Origin: Bacteroidota bacterium
GTDB taxonomy: Bacteria; Bacteroidota; Bacteroidia; Chitinophagales; Chitinophagaceae
Length of the DNA: 64,000 bases
Direction: 5' to 3'
NCBI GenBank assembly: GCA_005789565.1
Contig: SXXL01000032.1
Location: forward strand, 1 to 64,000
Shown here piece after piece: positions 50,039 through 59,201 of the stretch. The position numbers and the translations under genes were made by a program. Below the pieces are notes generated by a model. That model worked only from the letters and a program-made list of their open reading frames with translations. It searched no databases and had not been told where the DNA came from. The first letter of the stretch is position 1, and the number at the start of each line of letters is the position of its first letter.

Positions 50039-50132
50039 TTTGTCAGCCCCTTCCCATTGGTACAAGAATTGGAGATATGGGTGGGGGATTTTATATTTAT
50101 CCTCCTTTAATCTTTTCAACAACCTGAATAAC

Positions 50133-52535
50133 ATGATTTTGCGTCCGGAGGAGGAAATGGATTTTTTGCCGATCATTCCCTTGCATGAGGGAGATCAAGA
50201 GGAAAGTGACAACCTGGTATTGCCGGAGGAACTGCCTTTGTTACCGCTTCGAAATACCGTCCTTTTCCCGGGGGTAGTGCTCCCCATTACGGTGGGGCGT
50301 GATAAAAGCATCAAGGCCGTGGCCGATGCCTATAAAGCCGATAAACTCATCGGGGTCGTAGCCCAAAAAGACAGTCAGGTTGAAGACCCGCAGGTCGCCG
50401 ATCTCAGCTCCATTGGCACCGTGGCCCGGATCGTCAAACAAATCAAAATGCCCGATGGCGGCACCACGGTCATCATTCAGGGCAAGGCCCGGTTTCGGAT
50501 GCTGGAGGTAACCTCCACCGAACCTTATTTCAAGGCCAAGGTGGAAAAGATGACCGAACAAGCGGCCCCGACCGACGAAGATTTCCAAGCCTATGTCGCC
50601 AACATCAAGGAACTGGCCTCCGAGATCATCCAACTTTCTCCCAACATTCCTACCGAAGCCGGCATCATCCTGAAAAATATCGAGAACCCGGTCTTCCTGA
50701 TCCACTTCGTTTCCAGCAACCTCAGCGTCGACTTGAACGAAAAGCAACGACTCCTGGAGATCGACGATATCCGCCAACGAGCCGATCTGCTCATGCAATT
50801 CCTCCAACGCGAATTACAATTCGCGGAATTGAAGAATAAGGTCACCACCAAGACCCGCACCGAGATCGACAAGCAACAACGCGAATATTTTTTACAGCAA
50901 CAACTCAAAAGCATTCGCGAAGAGTTGGGCGGCGACAGCAACCAGCAAGAGCTGAAGGAAATGCAGAAAAAGGCCGAGCAAAAAAAATGGCCACAGGCTG
51001 CCAAAGAACTTTTTCAAAAAGGCATGGAAAAACTGGAACGGATGCATTCCAGCACCCCCGACTACTCGGTGGTGTATAATCATCTCGACCTCATGCTCGA
51101 TCTTCCCTGGGGCGAGTGCACCGATGATAATTATGACCTGTCCCAAGCCCGCGAAACACTCGACCGCGATCACTACGGGATGAAAAAGATCAAAGAACGC
51201 ATCCTCGAATACCTGGCCGTGCTGAAATTGAAAGGTGACATGAAAAGTCCCATCCTCTGCTTCCTGGGTCCGCCCGGTATCGGTAAAACTTCCCTCGGGA
51301 AAAGCATCGCTCAGGCACTGGGGAGAAAATATGTTCGACTGAGTTTGGGAGGATTGCACGATGAAAGCGAGATCCGCGGGCACCGGAAAACCTATATCGG
51401 CGCTATGCCCGGACGCATTCTCCAATCCATCCGCAAAGTCAATTCCTCCAACCCCGTCATGATCCTCGATGAGATCGATAAGGTGGGACGGGATGTTCGT
51501 ACCGACCCTTCCTCCGCACTCTTGGAAGTACTCGATCCCGAACAAAACCACAGCTTCTACGACAATTATCTGGAAACCGAGTACGACCTCAGCAAAGTAC
51601 TTTTCATCGCCACGGCCAACGACATCCAACACATTCAGCCAGCCCTTCGGGATCGCCTCGAGATCATCGACCTCAGTGGCTATGCCCTCGAAGAAAAAGT
51701 TCAGATCGCCAAACGGCACCTGATCCCCAAGCAACGGGAGCAACATGGTTTGGGTAAATCGTCTATCCAGCTTACCGATAAAGTGCTGGAGCGACTGATC
51801 CAGGATTATACCCGCGAGAGCGGGGTGCGGGAATTAGACCGACAACTGGCTTCCCTGATGCGCAATCAGGCAAAGGAAATGGCCCTGAAAGGGAAAGTTA
51901 AACGTTCCCTTACCTTGGAGAACGTTGAAAAAATACTGGGTAAGGCCCGTTACTCCAACGATATCTATAAAACCGCCCTTATGCCCGGGGTGGCGGTGGG
52001 ACTCGCCTGGACCTACGTCGGTGGCGATATCCTTTTCATGGAGGCCAGCCTCAGCGATGGCAAAGGAGAAATGAAACTCACCGGTAACCTCGGACAAGTC
52101 ATGAAAGAAAGTGTGAGTACCGCTTACACCTACCTGCAGGTCAATGCCCGCAAATACGGGATCGATTCCACCTTATTTGAAAAGCGCAACCTCCACGTGC
52201 ACGTACCCGAAGGGGCCGTGCCGAAGGATGGTCCCAGTGCCGGCGTCACCATGCTAACGGCCATGGCTTCGGCTTTCAGCGGGAAAAAAGTAAAGCCTTT
52301 CCTGGCCATGACGGGGGAGATCACCTTACGCGGACAAGTGCTGCCCGTCGGTGGCATCCAGGAGAAAGTACTCGCGGCCAAGCGAGCCGGACTCCGAGAG
52401 ATCATTCTTTGCAGCCAGAACGAAAAAGATGTAGCCGAGATCGATCCGGAATATATCAAGGGACTCACCTTCCATTATGTGAAGAACATGAGCCAGGTAC
52501 TGGAACTCGCCATTCCCGGAATTCCCACCAAATAA
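50133..52535 (+). CDS. lon: ATP-dependent protease Lon
   Basis: LPLLPLRNTVLFPGVVLPITVGR, CFLGPPGIGKTSLGKSIA, MILDEIDKVGRD, PEGAVPKDGPSAGVTMLTAMAS (catalytic Ser). Start ATG 50133. Confidence 0.97.
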   Translation: MILRPEEEMDFLPIIPLHEGDQEESDNLVLPEELPLLPLRNTVLFPGVVLPITVGRDKSIKAVADAYKADKLIGVVAQKDSQVEDPQVADLSSIGTVARIVKQIKMPDGGTTVIIQGKARFRMLEVTSTEPYFKAKVEKMTEQAAPTDEDFQAYVANIKELASEIIQLSPNIPTEAGIILKNIENPVFLIHFVSSNLSVDLNEKQRLLEIDDIRQRADLLMQFLQRELQFAELKNKVTTKTRTEIDKQQREYFLQQQLKSIREELGGDSNQQELKEMQKKAEQKKWPQAAKELFQKGMEKLERMHSSTPDYSVVYNHLDLMLDLPWGECTDDNYDLSQARETLDRDHYGMKKIKERILEYLAVLKLKGDMKSPILCFLGPPGIGKTSLGKSIAQALGRKYVRLSLGGLHDESEIRGHRKTYIGAMPGRILQSIRKVNSSNPVMILDEIDKVGRDVRTDPSSALLEVLDPEQNHSFYDNYLETEYDLSKVLFIATANDIQHIQPALRDRLEIIDLSGYALEEKVQIAKRHLIPKQREQHGLGKSSIQLTDKVLERLIQDYTRESGVRELDRQLASLMRNQAKEMALKGKVKRSLTLENVEKILGKARYSNDIYKTALMPGVAVGLAWTYVGGDILFMEASLSDGKGEMKLTGNLGQVMKESVSTAYTYLQVNARKYGIDSTLFEKRNLHVHVPEGAVPKDGPSAGVTMLTAMASAFSGKKVKPFLAMTGEITLRGQVLPVGGIQEKVLAAKRAGLREIILCSQNEKDVAEIDPEYIKGLTFHYVKNMSQVLELAIPGIPTK

Positions 52536-52561
52536 CTCCGGTACTTGTTTTATTTTCGGCT

Positions 52562-53608
52562 GTGCGCATCCCGGCTCTGATAGGGTCACTACTCGTTTGT
52601 TCGATGGTATCGAGGGCACAGCTATTGGGTGGATCCGCTTCGATGAATTTTCTTCGGCTTGCGCCCGGCGCAACGGTCAGTGCCCCGGGCGGATGGGTAC
52701 TGGCAACGGATCAATCCGACTTGGCCATAGCCTACCAAAACCCGGCCTTGTTGGAAAGCGCTCGCAACCCTCGATTGCATTCCTCTTTTCTATTTCTGCC
52801 CGGCGGATCCTCTGTTTATTTTTTATCGGGGGTCACTTCCAAGCCTCAAGCGGCATTGGTGACAGCCCTATCTCTTCAATACATCGATCATGGATCGGTT
52901 CCTGCTACTGATCCGGGTGGGAATATCCTCGGATCATTTCGTCCCCGGGATTGGTGTATTCAACTGGCTGCCTCTCTTCCGTATCAGTCCCGCTGGCGCG
53001 GCGGTGCTGCCTTGCAATGGGCCCATTCGGCCTACGGGACCTACCGCAGTACGGCAGTTCTATCGAATGTGGGTATCCGATACCGCGATACGGCCAACGG
53101 ATTCACCTTCGGGGCCATCTTTCGACATGCCGGTTTCATGGTACGACGCTTCGATGGCGGCAGCACGCAACAACTCCCAGTCGAGTTGGCATTCGGGATT
53201 TGGAAAACATGGAAAGACTCCCCCTTTGCCGCCGGGATCGTCTGGCAACGAATGCAGCGCTGGGCATTGGATACCGACGACCTCTTCGATCCAAGCGTTT
53301 CGCCCATTGGGATCGACAACCGTCGATCGACCTTTGCCGGACAATTCTTCAACCACCTCATTCTCTCGACCCGTGTGGCATTGCATCCGCAAGTGCAATT
53401 CATCGGCGGGTATAATTTTTTACGTAGAAGGGAGCTGAGCTGGGGGGGCGGCTCGAACGGACTTGCCGGTTTCTCGTACGGATTAAAAGCAACCCTCCAT
53501 CGGTTTCAGATCAGCCTGGCGCGTTCCCATTACATGGCCAATCAATCCCTGCACCAACTCTCCCTGGAATTTTCCCTGAAACCCTCCGGTCAAGGGTGGA
53601 AGCGATAA
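52562..53608 (+). CDS. porQ: Type IX secretion system protein PorQ (GTG start proposed)
   Basis: VRIPALIGSLLVCSMVSRAQLLGG signal peptide; SMNFLRLAPGATVSAPGGWVLATDQSDLAIAYQNPALL; barrel with final FSLKP. Confidence 0.85.
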   Translation: MRIPALIGSLLVCSMVSRAQLLGGSASMNFLRLAPGATVSAPGGWVLATDQSDLAIAYQNPALLESARNPRLHSSFLFLPGGSSVYFLSGVTSKPQAALVTALSLQYIDHGSVPATDPGGNILGSFRPRDWCIQLAASLPYQSRWRGGAALQWAHSAYGTYRSTAVLSNVGIRYRDTANGFTFGAIFRHAGFMVRRFDGGSTQQLPVELAFGIWKTWKDSPFAAGIVWQRMQRWALDTDDLFDPSVSPIGIDNRRSTFAGQFFNHLILSTRVALHPQVQFIGGYNFLRRRELSWGGGSNGLAGFSYGLKATLHRFQISLARSHYMANQSLHQLSLEFSLKPSGQGWKR

Positions 53609-53617
53609 TGCATGCAT

Positions 53618-55081
53618 TCAATCGTAGAGAAAAACAGGCCGGCTCTTCTGTTTGGAAAACGTTGAGTCGTACAGTTGCTCCAGTACGTGCGGTAATACAT
53701 TGGGTACCTGAACGGAGTCGGGCAGCGCTCGGGTGAGTCCTTTCACGAATAAGATCGTATTGAACTCGATGCCGTCGGGGGAGGGGGTGCGCATATTCTT
53801 CCATCCGTGATCGCTGAGGACGATAAAGATGGTCTCCTCATTGTTTTGCATCATTGCAAGAAGCATCTCCACGATCCGTTTATTGGTATATCTCAGGTAG
53901 TTTAGATAAGCTTGTTTGTTCAATGGATTGAGGGCTACTTCCACCTCCACGTCTTCCCCGTTTTCATTCATCAAGTAGGGGTCGTGTGGAAGAAACAGGT
54001 GCATGTAATGAAAATCCGGTCCGGGTGGATTGCGAACAACTTTCTCTGTCTGCGACCGTAGGAAATCGTTCAAGTCCCGGATCATTTTTTGCAGAAATGT
54101 TTTTTTACTCTGTCCAAACAGGTTTTTTGTATAGAAGTGATAGAAAAGATCTCGATGGATCGTTCGGGAGGTATTGAAATGATTCAGTCTGGCGGCTCCT
54201 ACGATGTGAAAATGAAAAATATCTTCGAATGCCGGCTGGTCATTGAACGGGAAGATGGAGGCGTTATAACTTTTATATCCGTTGGCATTTAGAAAATTCG
54301 TCCATTTATTTTGGTTGATGCGTTGGACCCCTTTTCGCCAGTTCTCGAGGTTGGATACATGGTTTCCGGGAAGGTTCAGTGGTTGCATGTCAAACAGGGA
54401 GGCCATGGAAAACACCGTGGCGTTGTACAGGCTGCTGGATCCCGGTACTTCCTGAAATCCCAGTGATTTCATCTGCTCGGTAAATTCCCGATTGTCAAAC
54501 TGAAAAAATGAACGCAGGGAGGAGGTGCCGGCATATTCGTCCAACAAAATGAGTACGATATCCGGTTTTTTATCAAGCGGCCGAAAGCTGGTTATTTGGG
54601 CGTGGGATCGCTCGCTCGACGCCAACCGAAGGAGCTGTACCCCCGACACCGGAATCATCAACATCGTGCATGAGGTGATGAGTTTTACGAAACGATATCG
54701 GAGCTTCCGGATCGCCAGATATATGCTCAGCAGCAGGAAGAGGCAGAGGATGGGTAGCAACAGCGAGTAACTCGACCAAAAGCTGTTACCGGTCAGGGAT
54801 TTCCAGGATTGGTGTGCGGGACTAAAATAAAATTCGATCAGCAGCAGGATCAGTCCGATTGTATTGGGTCTGGTCCAATCCAAAATAAAATATTTCAGCA
54901 CCCAGGCCAGCAGCATGCCGCCGCCACCGTAAAGCAAGATCTCCTGTAGCAGCTCAGGTATTGGAACGGTAGGGTAGTGATTGGCATAAATATTGAATAG
55001 GTGGGCGAAGACCAGTAGAAAGATGGGCCAGGGTCCGGATTCGGCCAATGTATGGATCGTCTTTTTTATTTTTTCGAGCAT
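53618..55081 (-). CDS. Membrane sulfatase-like hydrolase/transferase
   Basis: Five or more TM helices, then KPDIVLILLDEYAGTSSLRSFFQFDNREF, FHYMHLFLPHDPY, IFIVLSDHGWKNM. Start 55081 overlaps the upstream ORF by 16 bp. Confidence 0.85.
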   Translation of the reverse strand: MLEKIKKTIHTLAESGPWPIFLLVFAHLFNIYANHYPTVPIPELLQEILLYGGGGMLLAWVLKYFILDWTRPNTIGLILLLIEFYFSPAHQSWKSLTGNSFWSSYSLLLPILCLFLLLSIYLAIRKLRYRFVKLITSCTMLMIPVSGVQLLRLASSERSHAQITSFRPLDKKPDIVLILLDEYAGTSSLRSFFQFDNREFTEQMKSLGFQEVPGSSSLYNATVFSMASLFDMQPLNLPGNHVSNLENWRKGVQRINQNKWTNFLNANGYKSYNASIFPFNDQPAFEDIFHFHIVGAARLNHFNTSRTIHRDLFYHFYTKNLFGQSKKTFLQKMIRDLNDFLRSQTEKVVRNPPGPDFHYMHLFLPHDPYLMNENGEDVEVEVALNPLNKQAYLNYLRYTNKRIVEMLLAMMQNNEETIFIVLSDHGWKNMRTPSPDGIEFNTILFVKGLTRALPDSVQVPNVLPHVLEQLYDSTFSKQKSRPVFLYD

Positions 55082-56424
55082 AAATAAAGTCTGCGGGACG
55101 AGTCGGCCAATTGGGTGTGATACCGAGTGGTGAACAAGGTTTCCAGTTGTTTTTCGAATGTCTCGAGATCGATCAGGCGCTGCTCGACCCGCTCCGGGTT
55201 GAAGTGTTCTCGAATGAGCGGGTCGGTCGGATCGATGTATTCGATCCACAGATATTTATTTGTCAGCTGCGCTAGCAAATTCAGCACGTCGGGTAAGGGG
55301 ATGTAATTTCGGTAGGTCAGGTGATGCAGTAGTCCCAGGCAGAGCACCAGATCGCTTTTCAGAGAAGGGATCAAGCCGTGGTCACAACCGGCGGGGAGAA
55401 GGTCTTCGACATTCAGACAGAGTGAAAGGCTATTTTGATCGCCGGCCGTTTTATTTTTTTCATACAGGGCATTGGCCGTTTGTGGGTCGGATTCGAGCTG
55501 AATGATCTTCTCGGAAATGTTTCGCAGGGCGTTGGAATAATTTCCGGTATTGGAACCAAGGTCCAAAATCGTGTCGATGCCCGATAAAGCCGCGGATTCT
55601 TTTTGGATCACGGCGAGTTTGTGCGAGGTGTATTGGCCCCTGGCCGATACTTGTTGCTCGTAGTTGGTCCACCCCGAATGTTTGTTGCCGGCGTGGCAGC
55701 GAGTCGTACCCAGTTTCAGGCTGTGGATCAGATTTTTCATCTGGCCCGATGAGAAACCAGTGGATGAACTTTTTGGGGTATCTCCTTGTCTTGATTGTCG
55801 GGCATGCAGGTGAAGATGTAGAAGCCAGTGGAGGGAAAGTTTGGAGCGCAGGGGCAGCATCGTTCGTCCCGTTTCGAGGGGAATTCCGCCAGGCCAGGCG
55901 CGGAGCAGTTTGGGGCTGTCGGGCACACCGTGGTGGCCGATCACCAAGGGCAATAAAAAAGACTCACAGTATTGTCGATAGGCGATCCAGGGTTTTGTTT
56001 TGATCCAGGTTTCGAACGAGAGTGTATCGATCAGAATAGGGGAGGCGCCGATGAATTGAATGTTGGAGGGGTGCGCATCTTTAAGGATCATACCGTGCTG
56101 CAACGCGATTGTTTGGATGCGGAGGGTAGCGATGGCCGCATCCAGTAGCATGTTGTAGGTCCAGCAAAAAGGAGGAATGACCGGACGAATTCGTTGTGGT
56201 CGAATGATCCGGAATGCATCGGCGGTATTGGGTTGGGAGATTTCTTCGTGCGGGATCAATAATTTTTCCGAGACCAACCGATCGTATAGTCCCGATTGTT
56301 TCAGTTGTTCATACGACGGTTGGTAGCGTGGGTGGATCTGTCGGTAGAGAATGCCGTCTTCTTCAAATACGAAACCTGCCGGATCTCGGTAGGAAGCAGG
56401 GTGTCGGTGTGTGGCCGGATTCAT
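55066..56424 (-). CDS. NoeA-like protein: kinase-motif N-terminal region fused to class I SAM methyltransferase
   Basis: DGILYRQIHPRYQPSYEQLKQSGLYDRLVSEKLLIPHEE; HGMILKDAHPSNIQFIGASPILIDTLSFE; IDTILDLGSNTGNYSNAL; DLVLCLGLLHHLTY. Confidence 0.8.
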   Translation of the reverse strand: MNPATHRHPASYRDPAGFVFEEDGILYRQIHPRYQPSYEQLKQSGLYDRLVSEKLLIPHEEISQPNTADAFRIIRPQRIRPVIPPFCWTYNMLLDAAIATLRIQTIALQHGMILKDAHPSNIQFIGASPILIDTLSFETWIKTKPWIAYRQYCESFLLPLVIGHHGVPDSPKLLRAWPGGIPLETGRTMLPLRSKLSLHWLLHLHLHARQSRQGDTPKSSSTGFSSGQMKNLIHSLKLGTTRCHAGNKHSGWTNYEQQVSARGQYTSHKLAVIQKESAALSGIDTILDLGSNTGNYSNALRNISEKIIQLESDPQTANALYEKNKTAGDQNSLSLCLNVEDLLPAGCDHGLIPSLKSDLVLCLGLLHHLTYRNYIPLPDVLNLLAQLTNKYLWIEYIDPTDPLIREHFNPERVEQRLIDLETFEKQLETLFTTRYHTQLADSSRRLYLCSKK

Positions 56425-56585
56425 GAGTCGGCCGATCGATCTTTTTTACCCAGCAGGCGGTAAAAGAAATCCCGGACAACGTAGAGCAGGTTTCGAAAAT
56501 AGAATACCACTCCCAGGATCGAGGCGATGATGACTTGCGCCAGATAGCTTCCATTGCCCGGATCGAGGTAGAGCAGGTGGATCAC
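56421..56585 (-). CDS. Small (54 aa) single-TM 'YLDPGNGS' membrane protein, GTG start, absent from the ORF track
   Basis: Translated by hand: MIHLLYLDPGNGSYLAQVIIASILGVVFYFRNLLYVVRDFFYRLLGKKDRSADS*. GTGA overlap with the M42 peptidase stop (56582-56585) and ATGA overlap with the methyltransferase start (56421-56424). Confidence 0.75.
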   Translation of the reverse strand: MIHLLYLDPGNGSYLAQVIIASILGVVFYFRNLLYVVRDFFYRLLGKKDRSADS

Positions 56586-57700
56586 AGGTAGCTCAGGTTT
56601 GTTTTGGGCGTCAGGGTCAGCAGGGTCTCATACATCAGCCGGATGGTTTGCTCGATATCGTCGCGGTGCAGCATCTCGACGGTGGTGTGCATATAACGAA
56701 GGGGGATGGAGATCAGCACGGAGGGACAACCATCGTTCGAGTAAGCAAAGGAGTCGGTATCGGTACCGGTGCTGCGGCTGAGGGCACGCCATTGGATGGG
56801 GATCTTCTTTTTCTCGGCCACGGATTCGACGAGGGCCAGTAGTTTGTTGTGAACGGCGGGGGCGTAGGAGAGGGAGGGGCCTTTGCCGGTGGAGACATCG
56901 CCTTCGATATTCTTGCTGATGAGCGGGGTGGTAGTGTCGTGGGTGACGTCGGTCACGATGGCCACGTGTGGTTTGATGCGCCGGGCGATCATCTCGGCTC
57001 CGCGCAGCCCGATCTCTTCCTGTACGGCATTGACCACATACAAACCGAACGGTAATTTCTTTTTATTCTCTTGGAGCAGGCGGGCTACTTCCGCGATCAT
57101 AAATCCGCCGATGCGGTTATCGAATGCGCGGCCAACATAGTTGCCGTGGGCCAATTCATCGAATCCGTCCTGGTAGGTGACCACGGCACCGATGTGTATA
57201 CCGAGGGCCATCACTTCTTTTTTACTGCGGGCGCCGCAATCGAGCCAAAGGTTATCGGTACGGGGCGTAGGTTCTTTTTGATCCGCGTTTCCGATGCGGG
57301 TATGGATGGCGGGCCAGCCGAAGACGGCTTTCACCGGACCTTTTTTGCCGTGGATGAGTACGCGCGAGGCGGGGGCGGTCTGGTGGTCGACGCCGCCGTT
57401 TCGTTTGAGGTAGATCAGTCCGTCTGCCGTGATGTAATTCACGAACCAGCTGATCTCATCGGCATGGGCTTCGATCACCACGCGAAAGGGATGATCGGCA
57501 TTGATGACGCCTACGGCGGTGCCGTAGGGATCGACGTAATGAGAATCGACGTAAGGCTTGAGGTATTCGAGCCAGAGTTTTTGTCCCCAAGTCTCAAACC
57601 CGACAGGAGAGGCGTTATTGATATAGTGGCGAAAAAACTGGAGGGAGGAATCGGTCAGAATAGACTTGCTCTTTTTCGGAGTATTTTTTTTGGTAGCCAT
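56582..57700 (-). CDS. M42 family metallopeptidase
   Basis: RVVIEAHADEISWFVNYI, GRAFDNRIGGFMIAEVARLL, YVVNAVQEEIGLRGAEMIARRIKP, IVTDVTHDT, STGTDTDSFAYSNDGCPSVLISIPLRYMHTTVEMLH. Confidence 0.95.
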   Translation of the reverse strand: MATKKNTPKKSKSILTDSSLQFFRHYINNASPVGFETWGQKLWLEYLKPYVDSHYVDPYGTAVGVINADHPFRVVIEAHADEISWFVNYITADGLIYLKRNGGVDHQTAPASRVLIHGKKGPVKAVFGWPAIHTRIGNADQKEPTPRTDNLWLDCGARSKKEVMALGIHIGAVVTYQDGFDELAHGNYVGRAFDNRIGGFMIAEVARLLQENKKKLPFGLYVVNAVQEEIGLRGAEMIARRIKPHVAIVTDVTHDTTTPLISKNIEGDVSTGKGPSLSYAPAVHNKLLALVESVAEKKKIPIQWRALSRSTGTDTDSFAYSNDGCPSVLISIPLRYMHTTVEMLHRDDIEQTIRLMYETLLTLTPKTNLSYL

Positions 57701-57715
57701 GGGTCGTATGCGCGA

Positions 57716-58171
57716 TTAAGGTTTTTTGAGGCGAATGGTGGGCGATTCAGAATAGTTGCTGCGGTTTTTGCCTTTATCGATCAATAGCAAGCCAAAGGCT
57801 GCGGTGGTATCTCGTTGGCTGACACCGGGCAACTTGGTGAGATCGGGATAATTGTTGGTATTGTATTCGAATTGCAGTGTGAGTTCTCCTTTTTGCACGC
57901 CCAGGGGGATGCCGAGTTGCGTGAATCCGAAACGAAACGTATCGAAACGGACAGCCGTGGTATTGTTGTACCATTTGTACACGATCAGGGCAGAGTCGAT
58001 ATCGCCTTCCAGGTCGGTATAACGACCATCGACCTGGATCACACTTCCGCTGACTGCCGTGGCGGGGGAGATGGATTCGATCGTCACCTGGGGAACGGTG
58101 GTAAAATCATCCTTATGGCAAGCGATCAGTACGACCAGAAACAACCCCCCCAAACCTATCCTATTGTGCAT
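57716..58171 (-). CDS. Putative lipoprotein of unknown function
   Basis: Lipobox GLFLVVLIACHKDD; preceded on the minus strand by TAAATTTG (58189-58196). Confidence 0.65.
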   Translation of the reverse strand: MHNRIGLGGLFLVVLIACHKDDFTTVPQVTIESISPATAVSGSVIQVDGRYTDLEGDIDSALIVYKWYNNTTAVRFDTFRFGFTQLGIPLGVQKGELTLQFEYNTNNYPDLTKLPGVSQRDTTAAFGLLLIDKGKNRSNYSESPTIRLKKP

Positions 58172-58218
58172 GACCTAACTTTGACTCAAATTTACCGGAT
58201 TAACCGTATACCCTGTAC

Positions 58219-59187
58219 ATGGATTGGCCAGAAATACAGCGCAGGTCTTTAGAGGATTTTGAGGGGCTTGTCCGTCAGCTACAGACGTATCAGCTGGCTG
58301 AGAATCCACTCTACCGGCAATATGCGGAGGCGGTGGGACAAACCCAGGCCCGCAGCCTGACCGAGATCCCCTTTTTACCGATCTCTTTTTTCAAGGAGCA
58401 GTTGGTGATGACGGGAGCGTTTACCCCGGAGGCGATCTTTGAGAGCAGCGGCACCACGGGGGCCATTCCCAGCCGTCATGCCATCCGGGATCTTTCCCTC
58501 TATCGTCATCAGCTCCATCAAAATTTTGAGCGGGTGTATGGTCCCGTGACCGATTGGTGCATCCTGGCCTTGTTGCCTTCTTATCTGGAGCGGGGGAATT
58601 CGTCTTTGGTGTATATGGTTCAGGAGCTAATCCAGAGGGGTGGAAATCCGGATAGCGGATTTTATTTGAATGAGTGGGACCGATTGATCGATCAGCTCGA
58701 AAAAGGCGAGCGGGCCGGGCGAAAGACATTGTTGATTGGCGTGGGTTTTGCGTTGCTGGATCTCTGCGAACGCTACCAGACCCGATTTCAGCATACAACC
58801 GTATTGGAGACCGGGGGCATGAAGGGAAGGCGCCGGGAGTGGATACGGGAGGAAGTACACACGCATCTCTGCACCAATTTTGGGGTAGAGTGTGTGCACT
58901 CGGAATATGGGATGACCGAATTGTTGTCACAGGCCTATTCGGTGGGGGATGGGGTATTTGAATGTCCGCCTTGGATGCGGGTGTTGATTCGCGAGGAGGA
59001 GGATCCACTTTCGGTTCGAACGAGTGGGCGGGGACTGATCAATATCATCGACCTGGCCAATATCCACTCCTGTGCTTTCATCGCCACGGAGGATGTGGGA
59101 GAACTTATGCCCGATGGTCGGTTTAGGGTGCTGGGTCGCCGCGATGGGGCGGAGCTGCGAGGGTGCAGTCTGTTGCTTACGTCTTAG
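58219..59187 (+). CDS. LuxE/PaaK-like acyl-protein synthetase (acyltransferase) family protein
   Basis: IPFLPISFFKEQLVMTG, IFESSGTTGAIPSRHAIRDLSLY, VLETGGMKGRRREWIREE, VHSEYGMTELLSQAYS. Confidence 0.85.
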   Translation: MDWPEIQRRSLEDFEGLVRQLQTYQLAENPLYRQYAEAVGQTQARSLTEIPFLPISFFKEQLVMTGAFTPEAIFESSGTTGAIPSRHAIRDLSLYRHQLHQNFERVYGPVTDWCILALLPSYLERGNSSLVYMVQELIQRGGNPDSGFYLNEWDRLIDQLEKGERAGRKTLLIGVGFALLDLCERYQTRFQHTTVLETGGMKGRRREWIREEVHTHLCTNFGVECVHSEYGMTELLSQAYSVGDGVFECPPWMRVLIREEEDPLSVRTSGRGLINIIDLANIHSCAFIATEDVGELMPDGRFRVLGRRDGAELRGCSLLLTS

Positions 59188-59201
59188 CGGATCGCGTTGA
59201 A

